From: Moniliella sp. 'wahieum' | Taxonomy: Eukaryota > Basidiomycota > Moniliellomycetes > Moniliellales > Moniliellaceae | Direction: 5' to 3' | DNA length: 64,000 nucleotides | Assembly (NCBI GenBank): GCA_003971905.1 | Contig: RSEE01000003.1 | Span: 372,001 to 436,000 of the forward strand | Shown: one piece after another, positions 1 to 10,712 of the stretch | How positions within the stretch are numbered: the first letter of the stretch is position 1 | How the letters are laid out: each line of letters opens with the position of its first letter | Notes under the pieces: generated by a model | What the model was told of the DNA's origin: nothing | Databases searched by the model: none | Seen by the model: only the letters and a program-made list of their open reading frames with translations | Position numbers and translations under genes: made by a program

Positions 1-1790
1 ACGGATAAAGTCCATGCAATTGGCCGCGTCCGCCGCAGCTTCAATCTCGGCCATGCTTGCTCCTGGACGCGAGTACGCAATATTCTCAGCGATTGTGCCC
101 TCGAACATGACCTATACGTAAAAGTCAGTATACGACAGAGTCTGAATCAAGAAGAGCGCAGAGAACACATACCGGGTCTTGCCCCACCACACCAAAGAGG
201 TTGCGCAGCTCGTCCAACTGATACTCCTTCACGTCGTGACCTGCAACCCTGACCTGCCCCGCGTCTGGATCGTACAGGCGGAGCACAAGGGAATGCACCG
301 AACTCTTCCCTACCCCCATGACCCACAGAGAGCAACGTTGGTGCCCGGCTTGATGGTCAAGTTAAAGTCTTGTAGAATGGGCCGCTCCGGACGACTAGGG
401 TAACTGAAATCGACGTTGCAAAATTCGATTGTTGGATTGGAAGCGTCGGGTGGCTCGAGACGCTTTCCGGACTGAATGTGTGGCTCGCGTTCCATCAAGG
501 CAAACACACGAGCCCCTGCGCCCATACCCTTCATAATACTGGCAAAGAACCCCGTTAGGTTGGCCAGGCCACCGCCGAGATAGGCAGTATACATCATCAG
601 CGACGTGAGATCACCCGTGGTGAGGATCCCCTTGGAGACCAGTGTACCGCCGTAGGCAAAAAGTGAGGATGGCACAGTTGCCGATAAAGCCCATGCCAGC
701 GTAAAAGTAACCTGTTGCCTTGGCCTCCGTCACTTGGACCTGAGAAATAGCCTTGATTTCACCGAGCAAACGCTTGGCCTCCATTCCCTGTGCATTGTAG
801 GCAGTGATGGTACGGAACGCGTGCGGTGCCAGCCGCTCTTGGGCCACATCTGTCATTTTCCCCACAGCGTCTTGGGTCTTGTGGGTCAGACCACGAATGT
901 ACCTGCCGTACCATACAGCACCGACAGCCGTGGGAGGGATAATGCCCAGCATGAGGTAGGTCAAGTCGGTTGAAATCCACAGCATTGCCGTGCCCGCCGC
1001 AACAACCGTGACGGCCGCTCGCAACCCATCGCCAACATCCGAAGTGAGACTGTCGCCGACGATGGTCGTGTCAACACTCAGCCGGCTCACTACATCGCCT
1101 GCGTGCTTGTCAGCCCACTCGACGTCCTGGCGCAGTGCCGAGGAAAAGCTGCGCTGACGCAAGTTTTGGATCAACCGGATGGCTGACATGTCAAGTAAAA
1201 TGTTGCTCCCAGCTTGGTCCGCTGCCCCAATCGCAAAAACCAAGACGAGCACCGGAGCCACTTGATTGAAGGTAAGCCCCCAAAAGGCATGCGTGTCGTC
1301 GGTACCAAACAAGTCAATCAAGCGACCAATGACTGCTGGGATGGTGAGAGTAACACCCGAGGAAATGAGCAACAAGGCGAGGGCCAGAATGATGGTCTTT
1401 TTTGGGTTGCCGCAAGTGCCCACAATTTCTTGAGGCTAGGGTATGGTTCTCCCTCTTTCGCAGGGGGACGAATCTGCGCAAGCACTTGCTGGACCAGGCT
1501 CAGCCGAGGACGGGCCGTCCTGTCGGGTTCGGGCTTGGGCGGGGCGTTGGAGAAGATGAGGAGAAGAAGAAGATGGGACAGAGGAAGCAAACCGGACAAG
1601 GGAGGGTGTGGGTAACGAAGACAGGGCGTTGCGCCGGAAAGGCAAGCTCGTTGGTGCCACCACAGCCGAGGGTGTGGGAGGGTGGGTGGAGCCGCCGACC
1701 CAAGTTGGAGGTGGCAAATTGCCGCGAATGGCAGGGCGTGCACAGCCGAGCAATGCGGGTCGAATGGGCAGGAAAAGAAGGAACGCGCAT
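1..1790 (-). CDS. MDL1: mitochondrial ABC half-transporter, Mdl1/ABCB10-like (3' part beyond window)
   Basis: Half-size ABC exporter of the mitochondrial inner membrane; the family exports peptides or related solutes from the matrix. The chosen start (1790) gives an Arg/Ser-rich, acid-poor presequence ([17 protein letters not shown], then RQFATS). A transmembrane domain follows ([20 protein letters not shown], about 1330-1400), with the typical [18 protein letters not shown] coupling region. Next comes the nucleotide-binding domain: [15 protein letters not shown], a Walker A region reading GSGVGKSS when one base is ignored (near 317), and the Q-loop GVVGQDP. A 61-bp intron lies at 112-172 (GTATGT...TATAG), after which [17 protein letters not shown] continues to the window edge. 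Signature and Walker B motifs lie outside. Frame changes occur near 1420, 665 and 317. Family identity is firm; the exact Mdl paralogue and start are inferred. Confidence 0.85.
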
Positions 1791-2727
1791 GCTGAGCCTG
1801 GTAACAGACCACGTCTCAAGCACGTTGAGCGTGGAGAAAGCGCAGCGAGAGGGGGAGGTACAGTGACAACGGCAACAACAATGGCAACCGCGACGGCAAC
1901 GGCGCCCGGAGTTGTGGTTGTGACGCCGAAAATCTTGGGGGCGTGTCACTTTTTGAAGCCCTTCTTCCATCAATAACTCCATGGCTACTGCCATCCCAGC
2001 CGGCCGCGCCCTCGGAGTAGCAGCCCACGTGTCCAACATTTCATTTCAAATGAGTTGCACCGATCGGCCGATTCAGCCCATCTGATCCTCAAGCTTCAAG
2101 AAGCTTTATTATTATCGACCAACAGCTTCATCCGGTTGCTCGATCTCTAGGTTGTGTGCATTCCATTGACAGAGCTTAAGGCTGGGACAGGGGAACGCTA
2201 CGTCTAAACCGAACCGTTCATCTTGCGGGGGTTGTTTGGAAGCGCCATCGATCTCTTTAAAAGGTCGTATGCAAAGCCCTGGCAGAACAAAACCAGTCAC
2301 GGTACAACAGCAGCAAGCAGCTTCAAGGAGGAAAATGAGGCAAATGAGTGGCCGTTCAAGGTGAACGCTGAATCGAACCAGCACCGACCGAACTCTGCAA
2401 TACTCACACAGGAGGGCACCAGTCGCACAACGATATGTAAAACGCTGTGTATAAAAAGCCCATTGCCCACCCGCCACGGGGAGGATCTGGTGGGGTGTGC
2501 CGATGACATTGGCAATAGGTTCCCTCCACAGCGCAACATTGTAGTAGATGGGGTGGGGGAAGACCAGATGGGACGGAAATGGGAAGAGCAGAGAAAAGCG
2601 GATGCAGAGCAATGGGCAGAGAAGGGCATGACATGAAAGGGGTTGTTGCAAGGCAAGGGAAGAAACACCCCCTCCAAGCAGAAGAGGGTAGGAGAGGGGA
2701 GCTAGTAGGGCAGGGAAGGCAAGACTC
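1791..2727. other. intergenic, MDL1-FZO1, with a LINE 3' fragment
   Basis: No gene seen. It holds the MDL1 upstream region (CA-rich, about 1850-1920) and the short LINE-like 3' end at 2161-2249 listed separately. TATA-like 'ctgtgtataaaaagccc' lies at about 2445-2462, but no gene can be assigned to it. Confidence 0.5.
2161..2249 (-). mobile_element. LINE-like element, 3'-end fragment (copy A)
   Basis: About 90 bp matching the 3' terminus of the dispersed element also found at 24.24, 32.65, 57.77, 59.64 and 61.38 kb. The diagnostic words are TGACAGAGCTTAAGGCTGGG and CTAAACCGAACCGTTCATC. Sense is minus, so the shared terminus is the low-coordinate end. Homology stops just past 'ggaagcgcca', consistent with 5' truncation. 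Confidence 0.65.
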
Positions 2728-5535
2728 TTACCCTTCGCTTCGCGCCGGGGCCGAAACAGGACCTGCTTCATCCCCAATATGAAGCGTGGCTACTTCCTCC
2801 CGGGCGCTGCGGGAACTCTCGAGAGCTTGGTTAAAGAACTGCCGAGCCTTGTGCGCTTGGGCGATCTGGTGTTCTGCAGCCGCTACCTGCGACGCCTTTT
2901 CACTGATCGCAGCGCGGAACGTCTCTTGCAAGTCCCAGCTGGCGAGACGCATCACCTTACGCACCTCGCGAGAAATACGCTCGGTGCATGGCCGTAAAGC
3001 CTGCATCCTCCACCTCGGCTGAACGAGGGCCCAGAGCAACAACCTCAGCGCTCGATGGCGATCTCGCTGCAGCAGCCGCCAACAAGGCCCGTCCCACGTT
3101 GCGCGGAATCGAGTTAGGCAATCAAAGATCACATATGTCACGGGCCAGCCAAAGCCAGGGCAAAGACGGACCAATAGCATTACGCACGCTGCGGTTGCCG
3201 ATTACTTCTGCAGTCACGCAGCCCCTCAATCACTGCAGTAGACCCGAATGCCTTGCTCCCCACCAGCGTCAACGCGCCAAGGCCAAGGGTAAAGCTGCCG
3301 ACAAGATGGTTCTCCAGTTCTGTCAGCCAGCCTGTTGTCGGGCCGTGATGGGCGTCGATCGGCTTGATTGATTTTTGACTCAGACCATTGAGGGGGGACA
3401 GCAAGCCTGACACGAGGAATGGCACATCCAGCAGATCTGTAGCGGGTGAAATGAGTGCAGTTTTGGGCAGGCCGAGCCAGGCCAAGTGGTTAGCCATGCT
3501 CGTCCGTGACTCGCGGCGCGCATGCGAACGCTTGGACGAAAACATGGCATCAGGCAGAAACACTCGATTCGAGTGGCCCACGCCAGCTGGCAGATGAGCC
3601 TCACCCAGATGCTTGACCAGGGTCACGGCTTCGCTGGTAATCTGGCGAGATTGGTGCTCCGCCTCCCGCACAGCTGCTTCCAATGAGCCAACCATCGCCT
3701 GCCTTACCTCCTCTGCGTAGCGCCACGCCTCGAGCAAACCAGGATAAGCTGGTAACAATACAGCTGGGTGAGCGCTGTGCCCTGCTCGCACGCACGCTAG
3801 GGCACCGGAAAGCTGATCTGCGATCACCGTCTGCGCGGAAGATACCGTTTTGTCCTCTGCTCATCCAATTTGACTGTCAATTGGTCCGCTCGCCGACGAC
3901 AATCTTGCAGAGCTTGGCCAGAGCGAGAGCGGAGGTAGCTGCCGCTTCTTCATCCTGAGCCAACGAAGAGTTGGTCTGAGCCAAGAGGATCACATCGGCC
4001 AAGAGTCGTAGCACATACACCTGTGCAGGAAGCAGTTTGGATTTGGACCGCTTGAGAAGCACAAATTTGCGCAATGACTGTTCCAGACGTGTAAACGCTA
4101 CTTGCCGAGCGCTCGCCTTGCCAGGAAAGATGACAGTCGCGTCAGCCAGGTCAGCATCCCTGGTTGGAAACACATCTTCCGAGTCTACAAAGTGCACCAA
4201 TTCTTCGGCGTCGCTGTAAGTACGTGGACTAAGTTGCTTAATCTGTTCCAGCACAAGACGCTTGCACTTGTCCTTATTCTTGATCTGGTCAAACTTGTTG
4301 ACGACGACGAAGATGTACGCTTTCTCGTTGGACGCATTCCACAAAAATTCCTTGGCCGAGAGGGTGTAAAGTTTCCGCCGAGACGACGAAAACAATGATG
4401 TCGATCTCATCCTGACGGGCAAAGAGAGCTGTAGTCTTGAGCGAATCACGGTTCAGACCAGGAGCGTCGATGAGAGAAATGTCCACTACCCCATTGCGCA
4501 GGAGACTTTCTTGCGTCCCGCGTTGATCAGTGCAGTAGCACTTGAGCAATGGTAATGTCTGGCTCTCTTCCAGCAAGGACATAAGCTCCTCAGCCTGCTC
4601 CAGTGAATAGCGCACGTAGCTGTCATCGTCCTCTGGGCGATAAATCTTGCCTGGTCGCGGCATATGAATCTCCTCCTTGCCCGCGTTGAATTCGAGAGCG
4701 TCCAGCACTTCGCAAAATGCAGTGGTGCACGGCTGCTGATCGGTCGGCATGATTTCGCGACGCAGTAGACTGTTTACGAACGTGCTTTTTCCCGCATTCA
4801 AATCGCCCGTGATTAGCACCTTGGACTGACGGTCGCTGATCCGCAAATGCAACGCTTCCAAATGTTGAACGGTCTGGGCCATCTTTCCATCTAAGAGTTG
4901 GGCCACGGACGACTTTTCCAGCGACTGCAACACCGACTCGCGCACTCGCGGCACATTGAAGCCGGTCGAAAGGGTCGAGCCGGCCCAACTTGCAGATCAA
5001 GGCGAAGGATGCTCAGCCCGTCCTGTTCCTTGGTGGGAAACAAGTCAAGTGTGGCCGAAGAAGCAGAAGCACGGGGACGCATCACAATATTTTCCGTTCC
5101 TGGGAGCCTAGAATGTGTCGGGCCAAACTCAGGTTGGGTAGTCCCAGCCGTGTCCAATGAAGTCGACCGCATCGGCGTGACAATAACAGAGGGCGATGGT
5201 GCATTCATCTCAGGGTACTGTAGAATCCGGCCATTGTTAAAGAGTTGGAGGTTGTTGACTATCTCGCGCGTTTTCGTAACCCATCGAGCAGACTGGGATT
5301 CATAGTGAGAGGACAAGGTTAGTGATCTCGATGGACTAAGGACTAGGGCCAAACTCCCCGGGGGAGCGACACACCGTTCGCGATTAAATCCATACTGGGC
5401 GTCAAACGGAGTGCTGTCAGCAGCGTCCGACTCGCAAGGCGAGTCGGAGCTGAGCTGGACGCTGGCAAGCTCCGCCAACGAACCCGACGAGCGAGCCAGA
5501 CTAGTGAGGGTTGGGGGTGCGTCCTGCCGCGCCAT
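2728..5535 (-). CDS. FZO1: mitofusin Fzo1, outer-membrane fusion GTPase
   Basis: Dynamin-superfamily GTPase that tethers and fuses mitochondrial outer membranes. About 935 residues, a little longer than yeast Fzo1 (855). The N-terminal region is Ser/Pro-rich and unstructured. The GTPase domain shows G1 GDLNAGKSTFVNSLL (about 4780-4820), a switch region with PCTTAFCEVLD, G3 DAPGLNRDSLKT (about 4440-4475) and G4 NKFDQ (about 4290). The C-terminal half carries the hydrophobic stretch HLVGSFTLGLGALTLVG and the coiled-coil end (ISREVRKVMRLASWDLQETF), both typical of mitofusins. Frame changes fall near 4960, 4380, 3870 and 3180. Start at 5535 (MARQDAPPTLTS) chosen over an upstream Met (5628) because the upstream extension is low complexity. 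The stop lies inside a GTAAGAGT donor-like sequence. Confidence 0.88.
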
Positions 5536-6467
5536 GCTGCGCTGCGCACCTTCGGGTGACGATAATGCGGACACAAAGAAGGCGGGGATGGTGTGGTGTG
5601 CCAACAGCAGGGGGGGGGGGAGCTGCACGCGCGGGCGTCGTCTGGGGGATGGGTGGAGGCAGGCCAGGCGTGTGGGCGCAGGGGGGAGCTTGGCGCCGGC
5701 GGGGTGGCGAGGCGGACTTGCTGACTGTCGGGAGCGCTGGGGGCGCAGTGAGCTTGACGTGTGACGCTGCTATAGGCGAAACGCTACCCAGTACCAACTA
5801 GAAAGCGTCTATGCGCTGGTTGGTGTGGATGTGATGCATGTGATGTGCGCACGGCCCTGCGCCTTGCAGCCACTAGCAACAAGCAACGTACAACAGTGCT
5901 GGCCCTGTGCAGGGCCGCAGCGTGGGGCGCATCAGCGAGATCAGGTCACATGACCCATTCCAATTTCATTCCAACCTCCAACCCTGCTGGTGGATTGCGT
6001 AATAGCGGCGCAAGCGTCGGGCAGCCATGTACCAGCATCGTGGATGGAAACCTCCAAATTTGGTGGCTGTACTGTAATAGCCACTGCCGAAGCAACCTCA
6101 GCAGTGCCTCGCCACGAAGGTTGAGCAGGCCATGGTGCTTGAAACAACGAGCGCATGGCTCCTCCTCGTTGGTACACGTTAGGTGCACCGTCTCTTCGCT
6201 CCTTCGATGCGAAATCATCGCAGGAAAACAATGACTTTTTGAGGGACATATGCATAGTAGTATGAGGGCCCGGGCAAAGGGAACCAGAGGATACATTGGG
6301 TCCAGACGTAGCCGGGGTCGTATCATACAAGCAGCGCGCCAGCGACGAGGAAGGAGAGGAAGGAGGCGATGACCGAATGCAGGAGAAGAAAATGAGAGCA
6401 TCCACGAGTATGCAGTGGGGGAAGGGGGAGGGGGGCAGCGACTGGCAAAGAGCACCTGGCTCCTGAA
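5536..6467. other. intergenic, FZO1-RHO4
   Basis: No gene seen. Contains the FZO1 upstream region with a 10-base G run (about 5610-5620) and GC-rich DNA to about 5760, then mixed sequence that would form the RHO4 3' UTR. Confidence 0.5.
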
Positions 6468-7269
6468 TCAGAAAATTTGGCACTGTCGTTTCCGGCGTCG
6501 AGGTTGGGGCACTGCAGGCCCAGCGCGCAGAAGTTGATATAGCTGTTGTTTGTCTGTCGAAGGCGTAGCCACATTCCCTTTGGGACTGAAGGCTGCTGAA
6601 TCAGTGGCAACAGGCTCGCCGTAACCCATAGCATGAACCAAGGCCGTGTCGAACACCTCGCGTACTCCACTGTTGAGACGTGCACTGCACTCGACGTAAG
6701 CGGCAGCTCCAATGTCAACGCAACCTGTCTCCCTTGGGAAGGACTGACAGGGGTGGTTCCCTGAGCTTTGAGCATTGCTAGAGCATGTGGGTCCGTCCGC
6801 AGATCTGTCTTGAGACCGACCAGAATGATTGGCACGTGCTCAAGGAAGTGATTGATCTCCGGGTACCACTGTTGCAAAGTCGTCAGTCGTGGGGTCGGAA
6901 AAGAGATGATGCATGAGAAAGTTGAGAGCAAAAAGACGTACCTGTCTTGAACATTCATCAAACTTGTGGGAAAGTCAACGGCAAAGCAGATGAGGATCAC
7001 GTTCGACTCTGGATACGACAGGGGCCGAAGCCGGTCGACTCCTCTTGCCCGGCCGTGTCCCAGAGCGCAAGCTCAACAGGGTGACCTTGAAGCGACCTGA
7101 GCCAGAGTAATTGTCGAAGATGGTGGGCGTGTAGTCCTCGGGGAAACGGTTTCAGAGTAGACGATCAACAAGCTCGTTTTGCCGCACCGCCATCGCCAAC
7201 GACGACGAGCTTACGTTTGGGAATAGACTGATCCGGGGGGGCAGGGTCGTTGAGGTATGTTGAGGCCAT
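6468..7269 (-). CDS. RHO4: Rho-family small GTPase, Rho4-like
   Basis: Rho GTPase acting in cell polarity and septum/wall formation in fungi. N-terminus MASTYLNDPAPPDQSIPKRK, then G1 read as GDGGCGKTSLLIVYSET when one lost base near 7178 is allowed. Next are FDRLRPLSYPE and ILICFAVDFPTSL. The Rho4-specific stretch VGLKTDLRTDPHALAMLKAQ and TTPVSP separates it from Rho1 and Rho3, which have shorter loops here. A 73-bp intron lies at 6869-6941 (GTACGT...CAACAG). The C-terminus is basic and ends in CQIF, a CAAX prenylation box. About 243 residues. Several frame changes lie between 6480 and 7180. Confidence 0.82.
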
Positions 7270-7623
7270 GGCAAAGGCGTACTTGGGGGAGAGGCTAATC
7301 AGTAACGAGGAGCGGAGGAGTGGTAGCAGGCAAGAGGTGTAGGGAAAACGGAGCCTCTTCAAGCTTCGAGCGTCAAGACTGGACAGGGTCAAGATGTGCT
7401 GTGCGCTCCGCTGCCTCGGGAGTGTCGAACATGTTAGTTGGTGCAAGCATCCATCGATTCACGCTGTCAGGTACACTGCCCTAGTGGGGAAACACGATGG
7501 GTGACGACGCGTCGCCAATTGCCCCCTCCGGCAAGATTGACAAACAGAGGCATCAGACCCCTCTTAGTTGACAGCAGCGCCGTGCCTGACCACACAACTT
7601 GAGTTGTGGGATTTGGCTAGGCC

Positions 7624-7677
7624 TCAATGTTCAATGTTCAATGTTCAATGTTCAATGTTCGTGTTCAATGTTCAATT
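7624..7677. repeat. TTCAATG 7-bp tandem array
   Basis: Seven or so near-perfect copies of TTCAATG with one short interruption ('gtg'). The complementary words TTGAACATTGAAC recur at 7802-7815, so both orientations occur within 200 bp. Confidence 0.9.
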
Positions 7678-7757
7678 GAGCCAGAGCGAGAGCCGTGTGA
7701 CATGTGATGCTCCACAACCAAAAGGAGTTGTCATTCTTATTTGCTCTCTCTCCTCCT

Positions 7758-7789
7758 CTCAGGCCTCAGGCCCTCAGGGCCTCAGGCCA
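7758..7789. repeat. TCAGGCC heptamer cluster
   Basis: Consecutive CTCAGGCC words, one extended by a base. The same heptamer recurs at 28.75 and 29.23 kb. Confidence 0.8.
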
Positions 7790-9833
7790 CAATATCTTCA
7801 ATTGAACATTGAACAACTTTTCATCTTCGAAAACGAAGCGGGCAGGCGGTGAAAGACCCGCACGTTCACGGAATCCATTGCAGCACACAAAATCCATTCG
7901 AACTCATCGTTCTGAGGGACCATCAATCAAACCACAGACGATGAAGAGAGAGTGGGTAGAGAACATCGATGAAACTAGTGGGGTCTTGTTCACCGTTCCA
8001 TGCACCATGTCCCTCCCTTGTGCCGCCGTTCCACTGACCCCTTTTTCCCATCGTCAACGCTGTCCACCGTTCCATAATCCACAGAGGCCTCCACTCCGGT
8101 CATATTCACCGTGGCAGAGTACACCGTTCTGTAACCAGTAACAGGGAAGCATGGCTCGCGTTAGAAACCCAGAGAGTGACATAGAGGGGACCGGGGTGGA
8201 CGACTGTCCCCTGTCTCTTTTGGCCCCTTCCCCGCCTGTGGGTGTTCCTTGGTGGCTGCACCCTTCAGCGGCTGTCCTTTGATCCGGCTGGGCAATCGGA
8301 GCCACTGTTCCGTCGTCGCCGCCTTTGGCCACAGGGAAATCAACCACCATTGATCGGAAGCCGCCCACATCGCTGACACGGTTCCGATCTGTTCCGGGCG
8401 GCTATCGTCGCTACCGGTGAATCGTTCCACCCTCCTGTTGATTCTCCGTCCATGAAGCGTCCACTTGGCGAAGCGAGCCGAAGGCGTAGGGAAAAGAACA
8501 CGTGTGTGGCAGAGTCTGGTGGAAAGCAACAAGAGAACACGGTCAACATTCTCTAATCCAAAACCCATATAATAAGGGGGGGATCTAAATGACGGATCTG
8601 CCTTGTGTGATGTTTTGACTGCCGACACGGCCTTGGAGGAAACCTAGGAGGACATCTATGAGACTGAGACATATCCTCTACTGATCACACACACAGAGGC
8701 GGGAAGCGAGAGACAGCGACGTTTGCGTCGCATACACATTGCCTGGATCCTCTTGCACTTTTGAGGCCAAGATGTATACAGGTCAAGATTCCCAACACGG
8801 GACGTTGTGACCCTAATGCCGGGGGATGACTCCACACTGGTGTAGTGGCTCCAGTTGACCAAGCATGGAACCTTCCGGTTCATATTCCTTCCAATATCCC
8901 TTCCAAGATGTAAGACCGGAGGAACCCAAGGGGTTGGGTGAAGAACCTCTGGAAGTGTAGAGCAATCCAATCGCGATGGTGGTGGTTCCGGTCTAAGCCT
9001 TGTGCCACACCTAGAGACAGGGGTTCAAACAAGCCTGAGTATATATACACGTGGAGGCTTCGGAGGACAAATCAGGGGTGAAGGGTGATGAGGCCCCTTG
9101 GCCTAAGTACGGGACCACGGGTCCCAACACAAGAGTGCAGGAATATTCCCTAGTCTCTGTAGCTCATATACAATTCTATACACCATCAACTGCCGGCTCT
9201 CTTGTCTTCTACAAGGGGGGTAAAATTACAAGCGCTGACCAAATAAAGGGTTGGGACGGTGGCGAGAATGTGTGGGACTGGAAGACAGAGAGTAGCTACT
9301 AGTACTAGCTATATATACTAGTGAGAGGCTTGAAGCTTGAAGAGATATCACATACATGATCATCACATGCATGTACGGGTGTATACAGCCAGGCTAGCGT
9401 ATCTGACAGGCTTAGTAGCTGTGGTGTATGCCACGCACAGTAAAATGTTAGAAATCCACCCCGTATGTGTGTGTGAAAACCCCGCGAATCACGTTAATCA
9501 CGCAGTACAGCAATGGGGCGGTTCTTTTGTCGTCCTCTACTCCCGCTGTGGGGCCTACGGTACAATGCCGCATGTGTTGACCTTGGTCATTTATGGCCAG
9601 GTCACTTCCGAGTGGCATCATGTGTGATCGCGTGTGATGTTTTCTGACGTGGCGTTTCCGACTCCATGATGACTTGGATTCGCCACCGTAGCAATTTGAT
9701 CTCCATCGACCACCATTCCATTTGCTGCTCTTTGAGCTCTTCCTGGGCGTTAATAGAGTTACAATCTGAAGCTTTTCCTTCTGAGTAACTTTTCTCCTCC
9801 ATTTTATCTCTGCGCCCGTTTACCACTCTCCAC

Positions 9834-9893
9834 CCTCCCGCTTCCGACCCCTTAACCCTCCCGCTTCCGACCCTACTCCCGCTTCCGACCCCT
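9834..9893. repeat. CCCGCTTCCGACCC tandem repeat
   Basis: Three copies of a 14-18 bp unit (CCCGCTTCCGACCC plus variable spacer) upstream of the small frame at 9945. Confidence 0.8.
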
Positions 9894-9944
9894 ACAACTC
9901 AAGCCCACCCGAACTACCCTATACTCTACCTTTTTCCCTCCCCA

Positions 9945-10250
9945 ATGTCCGCCCCCTGGTATAACCACCTCCTTCCCACCCTCCCTGCGAACGATGAAGA
10001 GGCCCAGAATGTTGTCAATAGAGCCTCGGCCATCCTCAACAATCTCCAAATCATATCGCACTTATCCCTCTCAACAGAGCGATGCGCAGACCCACATCGG
10101 TGGGAGTATCGTCCCCTGCACCTGCTCTTAGCTCCGCAAATGGCATGGGTTGGAATACGTTGTTTCCTCGGGCATTCTGGCACAGATCCACCCTGTTTAG
10201 CCCCTCTGCTGTGGAACAAAAAATTAACATGTGGTGTATACAAACTTTGA
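9945..10250 (+). other. small unrecognised reading frame
   Basis: 101 codons from an ATG preceded by pyrimidine-rich DNA. The first 45 residues (MSAPWYNHLLPTLPANDEEA...) look protein-like and helical; the rest is rich in Cys/Pro/Trp and does not. It could be exon 1 of an unidentified gene, a gene remnant, or chance. No family recognised. Confidence 0.2.
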
Positions 10251-10304
10251 CCCGGGACAAGGGCAGTGTGCCCCACACGCAGATGAGAAGAAACGTCGTA
10301 TAGA

Positions 10305-10391
10305 ATTGAATATTGATCGCTGAGCGCTGATCGCTGATGCGGATGATGCATGATGCATGATGCATGATGCATGATGCATGATGCATGATGG
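10305..10391. repeat. in-phase mixed heptamers ending in an ATGCATG array
   Basis: TGA recurs every 7 bp with changing tetramers: TGAATAT, TGATCGC, TGAGCGC, TGATCGC, TGATGCG. After a 2-bp slip come about six TGATGCA units. This is the clearest example of different heptamers sharing one phase. Confidence 0.85.
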
Positions 10392-10712
10392 CGCTGATTG
10401 TCTCGACTGTAGCCGACAACCGACATGTGGAATGTTTGTGGCATGGCAACTACCCATTTGTGGGTTGATCAAGATCATACGAGACGCGCGCTGCTGTAGT
10501 TGTAGGCTGTTTGGTCAGGACACCCTGTAAGACACAAACTAACGCCACCATGTGGCTTCGTATATGTAAACAACACAGAGTCTTCACAACGTTCGTCGCA
10601 CATCATCCTTTTTACCCCCAACGGCGATCCGTCCTGAGACCTGGAGACCTGACATTCATCCACACCACCACTCCTCTCTTTTTTGCAGCCAACAACAGCA
10701 TTCCACTTGAAG

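Larger units (their letters stand above)
7270..10712. other. gene-poor, repeat-rich interval
   Basis: 3.4 kb without a convincing gene. It holds a TTCAATG array (7624-7677), a TCAGGCC cluster (7758-7789), scattered CCGTTCCA words (about 7990-8140 and 8430), a CCCGCTTCCGACC array (9834-9893) and ATGCATG heptamers (10305-10391). A short reading frame at 9945-10250 has a coding-like first 45 residues and is listed separately. Nothing else is recognisable. Confidence 0.55.

Noticed and set aside
8161-8628. Open frame on the minus strand with 155 codons
   Set aside because: Composition is irregular, no homology recognised, and the interval contains dispersed CCGTTCCA words; treated as non-coding.
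10305-10391. CRISPR-like array or telomere repeat
   Set aside because: Units are contiguous 7-mers without spacers, and they do not match TTAGGG-type telomere repeats; this is a eukaryotic nuclear region.
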